From: JAICKN01 sp036489565 | GTDB lineage: Bacteria > Acidobacteriota > Terriglobia > Terriglobales > Acidobacteriaceae | Direction of reading: 5' to 3' | Assembly: GCA_036489565.1 (NCBI GenBank) | Contig: DASXFN010000043.1 | Span: 1 to 64,000, forward strand | Length of the DNA: 64,000 bases | In this document: piece after piece, positions 1 through 10,077 of the stretch | How positions within the stretch are numbered: the stretch's first letter is position 1 | Layout of the letters: each line of letters starts with the position of its first letter | Program-made: the position numbers and the translations under genes | Notes under the pieces: model-generated | Told to the model about the DNA's origin: nothing | Seen by the model: the letters and a program-made list of their open reading frames with translations, nothing else | Database searches by the model: none

Positions 1-2
1 CC

Positions 3-3000
3 GAAAAAGTCACCGTCGAAGCCAATCCCATCGCCGTGCAGGCAGATAGCGGCGACGTCAGCCATGTGATCACTGGTCAGCAGATCACACAGCTCTCCAC
101 CAATGGACGCAGCGTGTACTCGCTGTTCGCAATGACGCCAGGGGCCTCTAGCCTTCAGGCAGACTTTGTAATTCCGACGGCGGTCAGCGGCGACAGCAAC
201 GTCAGCATCAACGGCCAGCGCTCCGGTCACAACTTGCAGCTGATTGACGGCGGCGAGAACCTGGATCGCGGCGGCAGCAGCGGCAGCGTGATGCCCTCGC
301 TCGACGCCATCGCCGAATTCCGCAACATGACTTCCAACTACAGTGCTGAGTATGGAGCTTCTTCAGCGGCAACCATCACGGAAGTAGTGAAGTCCGGCAG
401 CAAGCAATTTCATGCTTCCGCATGGGAATTCAATCGTAACGACGCATTGGATGCGCGTAACTACTTCAATCGTCCTCCTCAGAAAGTTGCCGAACTCCGC
501 TTCAACACCTACGGCTTTAACGTGGGTGGTCCGGTTGAGTTCCACCACAGCGACAACCCGAAGACGTTCTTCTTCTACAACATGGAATGGCGCAAGTTGA
601 TTCAGGGTGGTGTGTTGAACCTGACAGAGCCCCTGACCAGCACTTATGGCGGTGACTTTGGGGCGACAGCCATCAATGTTCCGACTGTTGCTCAAGTTGC
701 TCCTGCTGTTCTGTTTCAGAATTGTCCCGGTGGAACGGCGCCTGCGGGAGTTACCCAAGGTAGCCCATTTCCCGGCAATGCCATTCCAGCCTGCATGCTG
801 AATGCAAATGCACAGACACTGCTGACTGCCGGTGGAAAGTATGGCGGTATCTTCCCGGCTCCGAATAATGGCGCTCAGTTCCAGGGCGGCAACAATTCTC
901 CGACGAACGTCCGGGAGGAAATTGCCCGTGTTGACCACACCTTCAACGATAAGTTCTCTGTGTTTGGTCACTGGATCTCGGAACAAACAGCTCAAACTTA
1001 TGGAACCACGCAATGGAGCGGTGATAACCAGCCATCCGTCAGCGATGTCTTCAATAACCCCAGCTACAGCGCGGTGGTTCATACCACGTATGTGATCAGC
1101 CCAACATTGTTGAACGAAGCTTCATTCAACTACAACGGCAATCGCATTCACATTATTCCTCAGGGCCTGGTTGCGGCTCCTTCGGGCTTTACCTTTAACC
1201 GTCTGTTCACTGGTCCTAACAATTTGGATCGCATCCCGGGCATCAATCTCGGTAAAAGCACGGGAGCGAACTACACCTCCAATTCCAATCCTTGGGTCAA
1301 CAAAGCGGACGACTATCAATTCCGCGATGATATTTCCTGGACCAAGGGCGCTCATCAAATCAAGTTCGGCGCCAGTTGGGCCATTTACAAAAAGGGCCAG
1401 GACGCCTTCTCCACCACGCAGGGCAGCTTCACCTTTAACGGTGGATTTACCGGCAACGATTTCGCCGATTATCTGCTCGGCCTTGCTTCTGGATATAGCG
1501 AAAACGGTACTCAAATCCACGGCCAGTGGAACAATGATTCCTATGGCGCTTACATTCAGGACAACTGGCGTGCAACCCATCGCCTGACCTTGAACCTTGG
1601 CTTGCGCTGGGATGGTTTGCCGCATACCTATGAAGCAAACAACCTGTCCTCCAACTTCTATCCAAACCTGTACAACCCTGCTAATGCTGCTACCTTTGAT
1701 TCAAATGGACACATCTGCAGCGTGAATTCCAATCCGGTTTGCGCCGGCGGCCCCAGTCCGGGTCTCGGCACCAGCCCCAATCCGATATTGGCCGGAATCT
1801 CATTCTATGAGAATGGCATCGGCATCGGCGGGCAAAACGGAATACCGGCTGGCTTGGTAAATAATCACTGGGCCAACTTTGGACCGCGCATCGGCTTTGC
1901 CTATGACCTTACGGGATCGGGCAAAACCATCCTTCGCGGTGGCTTCGGAACCATGTACGAACGTATTCAGGGCAACGATATGTACAACGGTGCGAACAAT
2001 GTTCCGCAGGGTTATACCGCTAATCTGCAGAACGTGTCGCTTTCGAATCCTGGACTTAGCCTCAGTAACGGGGCCGCGATCAGTGCCGCCTCATTGCCAG
2101 TTCTGCCTCCCAGCATTACTGGTATTGCTGTGGATAACTACAAGCAACCCACTAGCTATCAATACAGCCTTGGTATTCAGCAGCAGTTGGGCGCCAAGTC
2201 GGTGTTGGGGATCTCTTATGTAGGCAGCCAGGATCGCCATGAGAGCTACAACCAGGAAGTCAATCTTCCAAATGCCAGCCTCTTGCCAGCTCTAACAGCT
2301 GTCAATGGCAATGGTAGAGATTTGGACATGAATTTCCTCGGCTACGATGGCATCACGCTTTACCAAAATGGTGCTAATTCTCATTACAACTCGTTGCAGG
2401 TTGACCTGCATGGCAACTTGAGAAACGACCTGCAATATCAATTCGGCTATACCTATTCCCGCGCTATCGATGCTCTTACAGGCACGGGCAGCGGTGGCGA
2501 TCTGACCAATGTCACCAATCCTTACGCGGGTTGGAGGTATGATATCGGACCGTCCCCTTGGGACCGTACGCAGATCGCTTTCATCAACTTCGTTTACCAG
2601 GTACCGTTCCTGAAAAACAGTGATAACCACTTCCTGAAGACAGCAATTGGCGGATGGGAGCTTTCCGGTATTATCACCATGGATTCAGGACAGCCAGTTA
2701 ACATCGGAGTCAACGGCCAGAACGTTGCCAGCGCGGTTCCGAACTCTGGAAACCGACCAGACGTTACGGGGAAGATTTCTTATCCCCACACTGTCGCTGC
2801 GTGGTTCAATCCGTCGGTTTTTTCAATGCCGGCGCCTGGGACCTACGGCAATCTGGGTTCGGACGCTGTCCGCGCTCCGGGCCGTGACAACTGGAACCTC
2901 TCGCTCTTCAAGAGCTTCGTGATCAGCGAAGCGCGCGGAAGCCGTTTTGAGTTCCGTGCGGAGAGTTTCAACACCTGGAACCATACCCAGTACACGGGTA

Positions 3001-3092
3001 CCAGCAACAATCTGGGATCCTCCAACTTTGGTCAGGTTACCAGTGCTGCGGATCCTCGTGTATTCCAACTCGGCGCGAAGCTGATCTTCTAG
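3..3092 (+). CDS. TonB-dependent receptor, Oar-like, 5'-truncated by the window edge
   Basis: The frame is open from base 3, so the gene starts upstream of the window; about 1,030 codons are visible. The first visible part is the plug domain (around GRSVYSLFAMTPG and NGQRSGHNLQLIDGG), followed by a long beta-barrel with many aromatic/Gly strand motifs such as RLTLNLGLRWD and a final strand ending in QLGAKLIF. A C-terminal Phe is typical for an outer-membrane barrel inserted by BAM. In Acidobacteria such Oar-like receptors usually begin with a carboxypeptidase-regulatory-like domain, which would lie outside the window. The likely role is TonB-energised uptake of a large substrate, possibly a glycan; the substrate cannot be read from the sequence. 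A strong terminator follows directly. Confidence 0.9.
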   Translation, partial: EKVTVEANPIAVQADSGDVSHVITGQQITQLSTNGRSVYSLFAMTPGASSLQADFVIPTAVSGDSNVSINGQRSGHNLQLIDGGENLDRGGSSGSVMPSLDAIAEFRNMTSNYSAEYGASSAATITEVVKSGSKQFHASAWEFNRNDALDARNYFNRPPQKVAELRFNTYGFNVGGPVEFHHSDNPKTFFFYNMEWRKLIQGGVLNLTEPLTSTYGGDFGATAINVPTVAQVAPAVLFQNCPGGTAPAGVTQGSPFPGNAIPACMLNANAQTLLTAGGKYGGIFPAPNNGAQFQGGNNSPTNVREEIARVDHTFNDKFSVFGHWISEQTAQTYGTTQWSGDNQPSVSDVFNNPSYSAVVHTTYVISPTLLNEASFNYNGNRIHIIPQGLVAAPSGFTFNRLFTGPNNLDRIPGINLGKSTGANYTSNSNPWVNKADDYQFRDDISWTKGAHQIKFGASWAIYKKGQDAFSTTQGSFTFNGGFTGNDFADYLLGLASGYSENGTQIHGQWNNDSYGAYIQDNWRATHRLTLNLGLRWDGLPHTYEANNLSSNFYPNLYNPANAATFDSNGHICSVNSNPVCAGGPSPGLGTSPNPILAGISFYENGIGIGGQNGIPAGLVNNHWANFGPRIGFAYDLTGSGKTILRGGFGTMYERIQGNDMYNGANNVPQGYTANLQNVSLSNPGLSLSNGAAISAASLPVLPPSITGIAVDNYKQPTSYQYSLGIQQQLGAKSVLGISYVGSQDRHESYNQEVNLPNASLLPALTAVNGNGRDLDMNFLGYDGITLYQNGANSHYNSLQVDLHGNLRNDLQYQFGYTYSRAIDALTGTGSGGDLTNVTNPYAGWRYDIGPSPWDRTQIAFINFVYQVPFLKNSDNHFLKTAIGGWELSGIITMDSGQPVNIGVNGQNVASAVPNSGNRPDVTGKISYPHTVAAWFNPSVFSMPAPGTYGNLGSDAVRAPGRDNWNLSLFKSFVISEARGSRFEFRAESFNTWNHTQYTGTSNNLGSSNFGQVTSAADPRVFQLGAKLIF

Positions 3093-3116
3093 ATCGGCTT
3101 CCCGTTGTTCTCTTCA

Positions 3117-3150
3117 CCGCCCGCGGCGAATGCTGCGGGCGGTTTTTTTA
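3117..3150 (+). terminator. Rho-independent terminator after the TonB-dependent receptor
   Basis: CCGCCCGC pairs with GCGGGCGG. With one G-U pair the stem extends to 11 bp around a GAAT loop, and it is followed at once by TTTTTTTA. It lies 24 bp after the receptor stop codon. Confidence 0.9.
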
Positions 3151-3283
3151 TTATCTTGCTTTGCTATCGCATCTGGCTTTGGGTTGAGTTTGCGAAGCAG
3201 CTCGCGCAAAGCTTTATGGCCCGGTATAAACTGGAGAGAGAACTCTTTCAAAGCATCGCAATGCCTATGCTGGCGTTACGCCC

Positions 3284-4450
3284 ATGGTGAATAAGACATC
3301 AAGACCCTGCCTGGCTGTTTTGTTTTTGGCGGCCCTTTTTATACTTGCGTCGGATCGCTCGCTGGCCGCCTCTGCCCAATCCGCCACTCCGGAGCAGGCA
3401 ATGGCCCTCGAACAGCAGGGCAAATTAGCGGAAGCGGAATCCGTCTGGCGGGTTGTTATTCGCCACAATCCAAAGGATGCCGGTGCCCTTGCCAGCTTGG
3501 GTGTAGTCTTCTCAAAGCAGCAGAAGTATCAGGAAGCAGCCGCTGCTTATCGGAAAGCCCTTGCTTTGGATCCGCGCCTGCCCGGCATACCACTCAACCT
3601 CGGCCTGGCGGAATTCAAGCAGGGAAAATTCCAGGCCGCAATCCCTCCTCTAAAATCCGCTTTGAAGGAAAACCCGAACAGCACGCAAGTCGCAATTCTT
3701 CTGGGATTCAGCTATTACGGGACTAAGCAATTTCCAGAAGCCGTTAAATACTTGCAGCCAGCCGCAGCCGCGGATTCTAGTAACCCCGAGCTTCACGAGA
3801 CACTGGCTGAAAGTTGCCTATTATCCAAGCAGTACACCTGTGCTTCGGAGGAATTTCAGAAGATTTTGCGGCAGAATCCAAACTCTGCCGCTGTCCACAT
3901 CCTTATGGGAGAAGCTCTCGATGGCCTGCATCAGCCGGGCGACGCGATAAAGGAGTTCCAGGCGGCGTTGAAGGTTTCGCCTAAGGGACCGAATATCCAC
4001 TTTGGACTTGGATATCTCTATTGGAAATCCCGCCAGTACGATGACGCTCGCCGCGAGTTCGAAAGTGAGCTGGCGATTGATCCGAAGAGCGCCCAATCGC
4101 TCACCTATCTTGGCGACATGGAAATGAAGGACAACAATCCTGACGCGGCTCTTTCATATCTACAACGCGCGGTCCAGATCAGCAACGATATCCGCCTTGC
4201 TTACATGGACATGGGCACGATATTGGCGGAGCAGAAGAAATTCAAAGAGGCGGTCGGCCCGTTACGCCGCGCGGTAGAATTAGATCCCTCGCTTCCGGAC
4301 GCCCACTATCGCCTGGGCCGCATTTATCAGGCGATGGGAAGCACAGAAGAATCCAAGAAGGAATTCGCAAAAGTCCGCGAGTTGCATGAAAAGGGTGATG
4401 AAGATTCGCTAGCGCCGAAAATATCCCCTTCTTTGACGCCCAACCCCTAG
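3284..4450 (+). CDS. Secreted or periplasmic TPR-repeat protein
   Basis: 388 aa. The N-terminus has a basic end followed by a hydrophobic stretch (LAVLFLAALFILA) and an Ala-rich probable signal-peptidase site near residue 30. From about residue 35 to 375 the protein is built of consecutive 34-residue TPR units, recognisable by repeats of the type 'A..LG......Y..A...Y..AL.LDP' (for example YQEAAAAYRKALALDP and ELDPSLPDAHYRLGRIY). This gives roughly ten repeats and no catalytic domain. It follows a TonB-dependent receptor on the same strand but is separated by a terminator, so it is probably its own transcript. A scaffold role is inferred from the fold only. Confidence 0.8.
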   Translation: MVNKTSRPCLAVLFLAALFILASDRSLAASAQSATPEQAMALEQQGKLAEAESVWRVVIRHNPKDAGALASLGVVFSKQQKYQEAAAAYRKALALDPRLPGIPLNLGLAEFKQGKFQAAIPPLKSALKENPNSTQVAILLGFSYYGTKQFPEAVKYLQPAAAADSSNPELHETLAESCLLSKQYTCASEEFQKILRQNPNSAAVHILMGEALDGLHQPGDAIKEFQAALKVSPKGPNIHFGLGYLYWKSRQYDDARREFESELAIDPKSAQSLTYLGDMEMKDNNPDAALSYLQRAVQISNDIRLAYMDMGTILAEQKKFKEAVGPLRRAVELDPSLPDAHYRLGRIYQAMGSTEESKKEFAKVRELHEKGDEDSLAPKISPSLTPNP

Positions 4451-4481
4451 CCGTCCTATCCGCTGACGTTCATCTCGCGAT

Positions 4482-6431
4482 TCAGTTCCGGTCACTGGTA
4501 TCAATGTTGAAGCCGAGAATGGCATTGACCTCGATCGGCTGCCCTGCGCGCAACGCGGGACGGAACTTCCAATTTCCAAGCGCCGCGAGCACCCGGGCGG
4601 TCATCACTGCCGTGCCGGTTTCGAGCACATGCGGGTTCTTGATCATTCCCGCCTGGTCGAGCACGCATGCGACGACCATGCGCGCCCGCGGAAGGCCCAT
4701 GGGCAGGTCCGCTCGCATGGGTTGCGGGGCGGTCAAGTCCTGCGCGTAAGGATGCGCGACAGATGTCGGATCGGCGAACTGCATGACCGCCGTTCCCAGT
4801 TTCGTATCTATGTAAATCGTATAAACCTTGTCTCCCTTGAGCGCGCCATAAAAGTTAAACGCGCCACCGGAACGCGACGTGGCCACAATAGTGATTTCCG
4901 CCCCCTGATCCGATTGCGCAGTGGAAGAATGGTTGGGCAAGCCGGGCTGACCGCTGTCATCTCCAAAGCTTGGCAGGGTCACGATGCTGCCGCCCCCCTC
5001 CACTGCAATTCCCGGCATGGGAGGATTTCGCGAGGCGCCGCTTCCCGCGCCACCCGTTCCCGGATAAGGCGAGTTGCCATTCCGAGCGCTCAATTCTGTG
5101 CTCTGTCCGGCACCATTATGGCCGGCTCCGGTACCTTCGCCCGCAAGGCCGCTGGCGGCCCCGGTTCCGCGGCTGATTCCGGCATCCCCTTCCGCCCCTT
5201 TGCCGATTCCCGGCTTCGCCTGTCCCGCTGGCGACATGGATAGCGCCCCAGGGCTTCCATGGCCCGGCACGCCCACCGTAGGCCCAGGATGGCTTGAAAC
5301 CACCACTCCCGCCCCGCTGCGGCTGCTGGCGACCGCTGGAGGCGCCGTAAACGACCCTCGGTCCATCGGACTCCCCAAACCAGCCCCCTGGCGACCTTGG
5401 CCGTGCGTGAGTGAGCCTGCCGCCCGCAGACTGGGCGAAGGTGGCACCACCCTTAAGTTTGTGCCCAAAGCCGCGTCTTTGCGAGACGAGGAAGAAATCC
5501 CCACCTGGACCTGGGGCGGCACCACCGACGTGCTTCCCGTAAGCCCAGTCACAGGCTGTCGCAGGGAAGAGATGTTGCCCGTCTGCACTTGCGGCGGTAC
5601 AATCTGCCGCTGCATCATCGGGCCGAAGCCAGGGCCGCGTGGAGCCAGTTCCTGCGTTAGCATTGGGGCCGGTGCAACCGGTCTTGCGGAAGGCAGAGTG
5701 AGCCGCGCGTGGGCGGTTAATTGTTCAGGCGCGGAAACCGGAGGAGGTATTGCCTGCAAGGGATTCGACCCCGGCAACTGGAATGGCAATGCATGCTGCA
5801 CCGGCATTGTAGGCGCGGGAGCCACTACATTCATGGGCAGCGTGGGCGCCCGCAATGTCCTTTGCTGATTCAACTCCGGCGCTGGCGCAACTGCGGCCAT
5901 TTGATTGAGCTGTGGGGCCGATCGTGAATCCTGCAAGCCTTCGGCAGGAGGCGGTCCCGGCGCCGAGTGGTAAGCAAGCAGGTTCTCCACCGCCATATTG
6001 GATCGTGGCAGCTTCACATCCGGCGCGTCCACTACCTGTTCCCGGACGGTAGAGCCCCGCGCCACGCGGATGGTCTGCGTGCGGTGAAAAGCCTCTCGCC
6101 CGCCGGCCCGTCCCGCGCGTCCGGCGGAGGCGCCTCCGGCATCTTCGGTATGCGGCAATTCGTCTCCAGAAAAATAAATAACGTCGTAATTCGCCGTTTT
6201 TTTGGCTGTCGGATGCAAAGTCTCCAACTGGGACGGCAAGACAATCGCCGCCAGTACCAACAAAGCTTCAATCCCCCAGGCCACAGCCAGGTTCCGGTAG
6301 GGAATCAGCCGGGTCTGGGCCTCCCCGGCGAGTGGTCGCGGAGAGCGCGCCAGGGCAGGCCGGATCGCCGTCCGGAACTCGTGCCAGGGCGACGACCACT
6401 CAATTAAAAATTTAGGTTCGTAGTGATTCAC
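4482..6431 (-). CDS. TonB-like energy transducer with long Pro/Gly/Ala-rich linker
   Basis: 649 aa from a GTG whose GTGA overlaps the TGA of the upstream DUF192 gene; an open frame continues upstream but would run through that gene, so the GTG is preferred. There is one membrane segment at about residues 47-66, then several hundred residues of Pro/Ala/Gly/Ser-rich linker that could span the periplasm, and a C-terminal region resembling a TonB C-terminal domain (GLPRARMVVACVLDQAG, GNWKFRPAL, GQPIEVNAILGFNI). The gene is the last of the Tad cluster. Its coupling to DUF192 suggests a function tied to that cluster or to an outer-membrane partner, but this is inference. No ExbB/ExbD genes are in the window. 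Confidence 0.75.
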   Translation of the reverse strand: MNHYEPKFLIEWSSPWHEFRTAIRPALARSPRPLAGEAQTRLIPYRNLAVAWGIEALLVLAAIVLPSQLETLHPTAKKTANYDVIYFSGDELPHTEDAGGASAGRAGRAGGREAFHRTQTIRVARGSTVREQVVDAPDVKLPRSNMAVENLLAYHSAPGPPPAEGLQDSRSAPQLNQMAAVAPAPELNQQRTLRAPTLPMNVVAPAPTMPVQHALPFQLPGSNPLQAIPPPVSAPEQLTAHARLTLPSARPVAPAPMLTQELAPRGPGFGPMMQRQIVPPQVQTGNISSLRQPVTGLTGSTSVVPPQVQVGISSSSRKDAALGTNLRVVPPSPSLRAAGSLTHGQGRQGAGLGSPMDRGSFTAPPAVASSRSGAGVVVSSHPGPTVGVPGHGSPGALSMSPAGQAKPGIGKGAEGDAGISRGTGAASGLAGEGTGAGHNGAGQSTELSARNGNSPYPGTGGAGSGASRNPPMPGIAVEGGGSIVTLPSFGDDSGQPGLPNHSSTAQSDQGAEITIVATSRSGGAFNFYGALKGDKVYTIYIDTKLGTAVMQFADPTSVAHPYAQDLTAPQPMRADLPMGLPRARMVVACVLDQAGMIKNPHVLETGTAVMTARVLAALGNWKFRPALRAGQPIEVNAILGFNIDTSDRN

Positions 6432-6826
6432 ACAACCGCTGCCTTTATCGCCTGTTCCGCCGCAATATCCAATACATCGCCGACCGCGGTTCCCGTCGAA
6501 TGCACGGTGCCATCCGGCAATTCCAGTACCGAAGCCGCGGCCATGCGCACCGCTGCTACCCGCCACGGTTTCAACGTCTGCTCCAAGTGAACCACAACTT
6601 TGTTTCGATCCAAATAAAGAACGTCAATGGGAAAACGCATCGCCAAAGTATGCACCCCATGGCAGGGAACGATCCATAGTGCTTTTCCTGTGCCGAAATC
6701 ACCCGCATTGCGACCCATCAGCCCGCGAAAGCGTGACCAGTGTGTGGCCGCCAGGCGCAACTCCGTCGCCAGATAACACTGCCGCGTGCGATTGAATGCG
6801 TATCCCTGAGGGGCCGGTAGAACCAT
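6428..6826 (-). CDS. DUF192 family protein
   Basis: 132 aa. The start is set at the ATG preceded by AGGAG at good spacing (a GTG two codons upstream is the alternative). Family signatures are visible: THWSRFRGLMGR near the N-terminus, HTLAMRFPIDVLYLD in the middle and a C-terminal VGDVLDI segment. DUF192 is a small single-domain family of unclear function that is often found near Tad pilus genes. Here it sits 37 bp downstream of tadC, and its stop overlaps the start of the TonB-like gene by 4 bp (GTGA), which predicts translational coupling. Confidence 0.8.
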   Translation of the reverse strand: MVLPAPQGYAFNRTRQCYLATELRLAATHWSRFRGLMGRNAGDFGTGKALWIVPCHGVHTLAMRFPIDVLYLDRNKVVVHLEQTLKPWRVAAVRMAAASVLELPDGTVHSTGTAVGDVLDIAAEQAIKAAVV

Positions 6827-6863
6827 TACCACTCCTGAAGGGGGCCTCTACAAGTACCCAAAG

Positions 6864-7760
6864 TCACTGCGCTGCCTTAAACGTGTGGAGCAGTTGGATA
6901 AATGCGGGTCCCAACGTCACGAAAATAATTGAGGGAAGAATAAACAGGGCCAGAGGAAGGACCATCTTGATGCTGGTTTTAGCGGCTTGCTCTTCGGCAC
7001 GCTGCCGTCGTTGTGTGCGCAGGGAATCAGAGTGCACCCGCAGTCCCTGTGCCACGCTAGTTCCAAAGCGGTCGGTTTGGATAAGCGTAGTTACAAGCGC
7101 GCGTATGTCGTCCACGCCCGTGCGCTCCACCAGATTCCGCAGCGCTTCAGTGCGGGGTTTGCCGGCCCGCATCTCCAGATTGACTAAATGCAGTTCGCTG
7201 CTCAGTTCCGGGTGCGCGTGGTGCAGGTCCTCGCCCACCCGCATCATGGCTTGGTCCAGAGCAAGGCCAGCCTCCACGCAGATAACGGTGAGGTCCAGGG
7301 CATCAGGAAGTCCCAACCGAATGCGCATTTGCCGGTTGCGGATAAGCCGCTTCAGAATGATTCGGGGAACGAAAAAACCAAACGCCATTACTCCCACGAG
7401 AAGTAGCAGGGAATTGAAGCCGGAAATTCCAATCACAATCGCCGCGCCCAGCACCGCGCCGAATACTCGGCTGCCTGTGTAGATGGTCAAGTGCCGCGCT
7501 TCGCGATATCCCGCCTGAATGAGCCATGCACGAGTGCGTGAGACCTCGGAGGGCGAAAGCGGCAGCGCTTTGCTTAACGGATCGAGCGCCTGACCAATGC
7601 GCTCCCGAAACGCAGGCTTCGCTTCTTCGACGGGTTTCTGCCCGCCAAGTTGTCGCAAACGCGATCCCAATACCGACGACGGCGCATAGGCCGCCGCGCC
7701 GAAAGAAAACACGGCCACGACCACTGTCAAAAACAAGATAAGTATCAGTATTAAAGTCAT
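6864..7760 (-). CDS. tadC: Tad pilus inner-membrane protein TadC (type II secretion F family)
   Basis: 298 aa. It has an N-terminal transmembrane segment (residues 1-25), a cytoplasmic domain, a pair of central hydrophobic segments, the GspF-type cytoplasmic domain (LPDALDLTVICVEAGLALDQA, GKPRTEALRNLVERTG) and a C-terminal membrane segment (VLPLALFILPSIIFVTLGP). This is the usual TadC organisation. With TadB it forms the platform on which the CpaF/TadA ATPase works in Flp pilus assembly. It lies 18 bp downstream of tadB in the same operon. Confidence 0.85.
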   Translation of the reverse strand: MTLILILILFLTVVVAVFSFGAAAYAPSSVLGSRLRQLGGQKPVEEAKPAFRERIGQALDPLSKALPLSPSEVSRTRAWLIQAGYREARHLTIYTGSRVFGAVLGAAIVIGISGFNSLLLLVGVMAFGFFVPRIILKRLIRNRQMRIRLGLPDALDLTVICVEAGLALDQAMMRVGEDLHHAHPELSSELHLVNLEMRAGKPRTEALRNLVERTGVDDIRALVTTLIQTDRFGTSVAQGLRVHSDSLRTQRRQRAEEQAAKTSIKMVLPLALFILPSIIFVTLGPAFIQLLHTFKAAQ

Positions 7761-7778
7761 GTTGCTTAAACTGTTTTC

Positions 7779-8747
7779 CTAAACCTGAATCTGAATAATC
7801 TTTCGAATCACAAAATAGCCGACCGTCTGCAATCCAATTCCCAGCTCAATCAAAACATGGCCGAGCGGATCGGTAAATAACGGACGCATGAATGCTGGGC
7901 TTATGACCATCATCGTGACCACAATCACCGGCGGCAGCCCCATCAGCAGCATCATGGTAAGGCGTCCCTGCGCGGTATAAACCCGCACCTGGCGTTGAAT
8001 CTTAAAACGTTCCCGGATCACATAAGACAGGTTGTCCAAAATCTCCGCCAGATTGCCGCCGGTTTCACGCTGCAACATCACCGCAGTCACGAAGAATTTC
8101 ACGTCCACCAGCGGCACGCGCTCCGTCAGATTGATGAGCGCATCGCGAACGGGTAAGCCAAATTTCTGCTCTTCAAAAAGAATCCGGAATTCCGTGGCGA
8201 TCGGCTCTCCCACCTCATCGGAAATCATTTCCAACGCGGTTGTAAAGGCGTGTCCAGCGCGGACCGCGCGCGCCAGAGTATCAATGGCCTCGGGAAATAT
8301 CTCTTCAAATTTCTGGAAGCGCTTGTTGCGCCGGTAAGACGCGTAAGAGTAGGGAAGGAACGCTCCAATGATCGCTCCCACCACCGCGAACACTGAAGCT
8401 TGACCCAGGAATAGAATGATGCCGGCAAAAACCACCGCGCTGATTGCGGAAAGGAATAATAAATTTCCGGCCCGTATGGTGAGTCCAGCCTGGGAGAGAA
8501 AATCCTGCAGGTTGGCAATTCTCGCGGAACGCCGCAGCAGCGTATCGAGCGCCGGAATCTCGCTCAGCGTCTGATCGCGCACCAGCGCTAAGTCTTCATT
8601 GGGCTGCTGTTCCGCGGCTTTCTGGACGCTTTTCAGCCGCTCGCGCAACAGACGGGCCCGCGCATTGCGCTGGTCCATAATGGCGCCAACGCCAAATGCG
8701 GCAAGAGCGATTACACCGAACAGTAAAATGGCAATCGTTGCGTGCAT
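7779..8747 (-). CDS. tadB: Tad pilus inner-membrane protein TadB (type II secretion F family)
   Basis: 322 aa. An N-terminal membrane segment is followed by a basic linker, two hydrophobic segments around residues 95-130, a GspF cytoplasmic domain (FPEAIDTLARAVRAGHAFTTALEMI and ETGGNLAEILDNLSYVIRER) and a C-terminal hydrophobic pair. The EIFPEAID and ETGGNLAEIL motifs are characteristic of TadB. It sits 15 bp downstream of the ATPase gene and pairs with TadC to make the inner-membrane platform of the Flp pilus. Confidence 0.88.
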   Translation of the reverse strand: MHATIAILLFGVIALAAFGVGAIMDQRNARARLLRERLKSVQKAAEQQPNEDLALVRDQTLSEIPALDTLLRRSARIANLQDFLSQAGLTIRAGNLLFLSAISAVVFAGIILFLGQASVFAVVGAIIGAFLPYSYASYRRNKRFQKFEEIFPEAIDTLARAVRAGHAFTTALEMISDEVGEPIATEFRILFEEQKFGLPVRDALINLTERVPLVDVKFFVTAVMLQRETGGNLAEILDNLSYVIRERFKIQRQVRVYTAQGRLTMMLLMGLPPVIVVTMMVISPAFMRPLFTDPLGHVLIELGIGLQTVGYFVIRKIIQIQV

Positions 8748-8762
8748 AGCTGCAGGCCCTGC

Positions 8763-10058
8763 TTAAATCTCCATGCTGGAATCGAATAATGCCGGCCGTA
8801 GGCGGAAGCCCATGGTTGCAAGCTTCTCAGAAAACTTGGGACGGACCCCCGTAGCGCGGAAAACGCCCTTTACCTTCCCGCCTTCATCCACGCTGCGCCG
8901 CTCAAACACAAAGATGTCCTGCATGGTGATGACATCGCCTTCGACTCCGGTGACCTCGGAAATGGAAATGACCTTGCGCGTTCCGTCGGTCAACCTGGCG
9001 ATCTGCACAATCCCGTGGATCGCCGAAGCGATCTGCGCGCGCATGGCGCGCTCGGGAATGTTCAGGTTGGCCATGGAGAACATATTTTCAATACGCGCCA
9101 GCGCATCGCGGTGCGTATTCGCGTGGACGGTGGTCAGCGAACCCTCATGGCCTGTGTTCATGGCCTGCAACATGTCGAACGCCTCTTCACCGCGTACCTC
9201 GCCCACAATGATACGGTCGGGCCGCATACGCAAACTGTTGATCACCAGCTGCCGTTGCCGAACCGCGCCCTTTCCTTCAATGTTCGGAGGCCGCGTCTCC
9301 AGCCGCACAACGTGTTCTTGCTTCAGTTGCAATTCCGCTGCGTCTTCAATGGTGACAACGCGTTCGGTGTTCGGAATGTAGCCTGACAGCACATTCAAAA
9401 GTGTCGTTTTCCCCGCGCCCGTTCCGCCGGAGATCAGCAGGTTCAACCGCCCTTTGACCATGGCGGAAAGCAACTCCAGCATGGGTTCCGTGAGCGATTT
9501 GTTCTCAATCATGTTCCGTGCCGTCAGCGGATCGTGCCCGAAACGGCGAATGGAAAGGCACGGTCCATCAATGGCCAAGGGTGGAATGATGGCATTCACA
9601 CGGGAGCCGTCGGCCAAACGCGCATCCACCATGGGAGACGATTCATCCACGCGCCGCCCTACCCGCGAAACGATGCGGTCAATGATTTGCATCAGGTGCT
9701 GATTGTCTTTGAAGCTGAGCCCGGTAGGTTCAATCTTTCCCGCGCGCTCCACATACACGCGGTTAAAGCGGTTCACCAAAATGTCGGAGACGGTGGGATC
9801 TTTAAGCAGCGGTTCCAGCGGGCCAAGCCCGAAAATCTCATCCAGAATTTCCCGCGCGAGTCGCTCGCGCTCGGCAAAGCTGAGAGGGACGGCCTCGCTG
9901 TTGACGGTGTTGCGAATGAGCAACAGCACTTCATCCCGCGCCGCGTCGCCGGAGGTCTTGCCAAGCTTCTCAAGGTCCAGCCGGTCGAGGATCTTGCGGT
10001 GCAGGTCCGCTTTTACCTGCTGGTACTCGGTCCTCTCAAATGTTTGTAAATTCCCCAT
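8763..10058 (-). CDS. cpaF: Tad pilus assembly ATPase CpaF/TadA
   Basis: 431 aa, normal for CpaF. The N-terminal helical domain (residues 1-80) contains the typical EIFGLGPLEPLLKDP motif. The ATPase core has Walker A GGTGAGKT at residues 211-218, an Asp box (VTIEDAAELQL), Walker B region RPDRIIVGEVRGEEA and the His box TTVHANTHRDALARI. It is the secretion-superfamily ATPase powering pilin polymerisation through TadB/TadC. It lies 19 bp downstream of the cpaE gene. No clear Shine-Dalgarno is seen upstream of the ATG. Confidence 0.93.
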   Translation of the reverse strand: MGNLQTFERTEYQQVKADLHRKILDRLDLEKLGKTSGDAARDEVLLLIRNTVNSEAVPLSFAERERLAREILDEIFGLGPLEPLLKDPTVSDILVNRFNRVYVERAGKIEPTGLSFKDNQHLMQIIDRIVSRVGRRVDESSPMVDARLADGSRVNAIIPPLAIDGPCLSIRRFGHDPLTARNMIENKSLTEPMLELLSAMVKGRLNLLISGGTGAGKTTLLNVLSGYIPNTERVVTIEDAAELQLKQEHVVRLETRPPNIEGKGAVRQRQLVINSLRMRPDRIIVGEVRGEEAFDMLQAMNTGHEGSLTTVHANTHRDALARIENMFSMANLNIPERAMRAQIASAIHGIVQIARLTDGTRKVISISEVTGVEGDVITMQDIFVFERRSVDEGGKVKGVFRATGVRPKFSEKLATMGFRLRPALFDSSMEI

Positions 10059-10077
10059 ACGCTATATGATCTTTTTC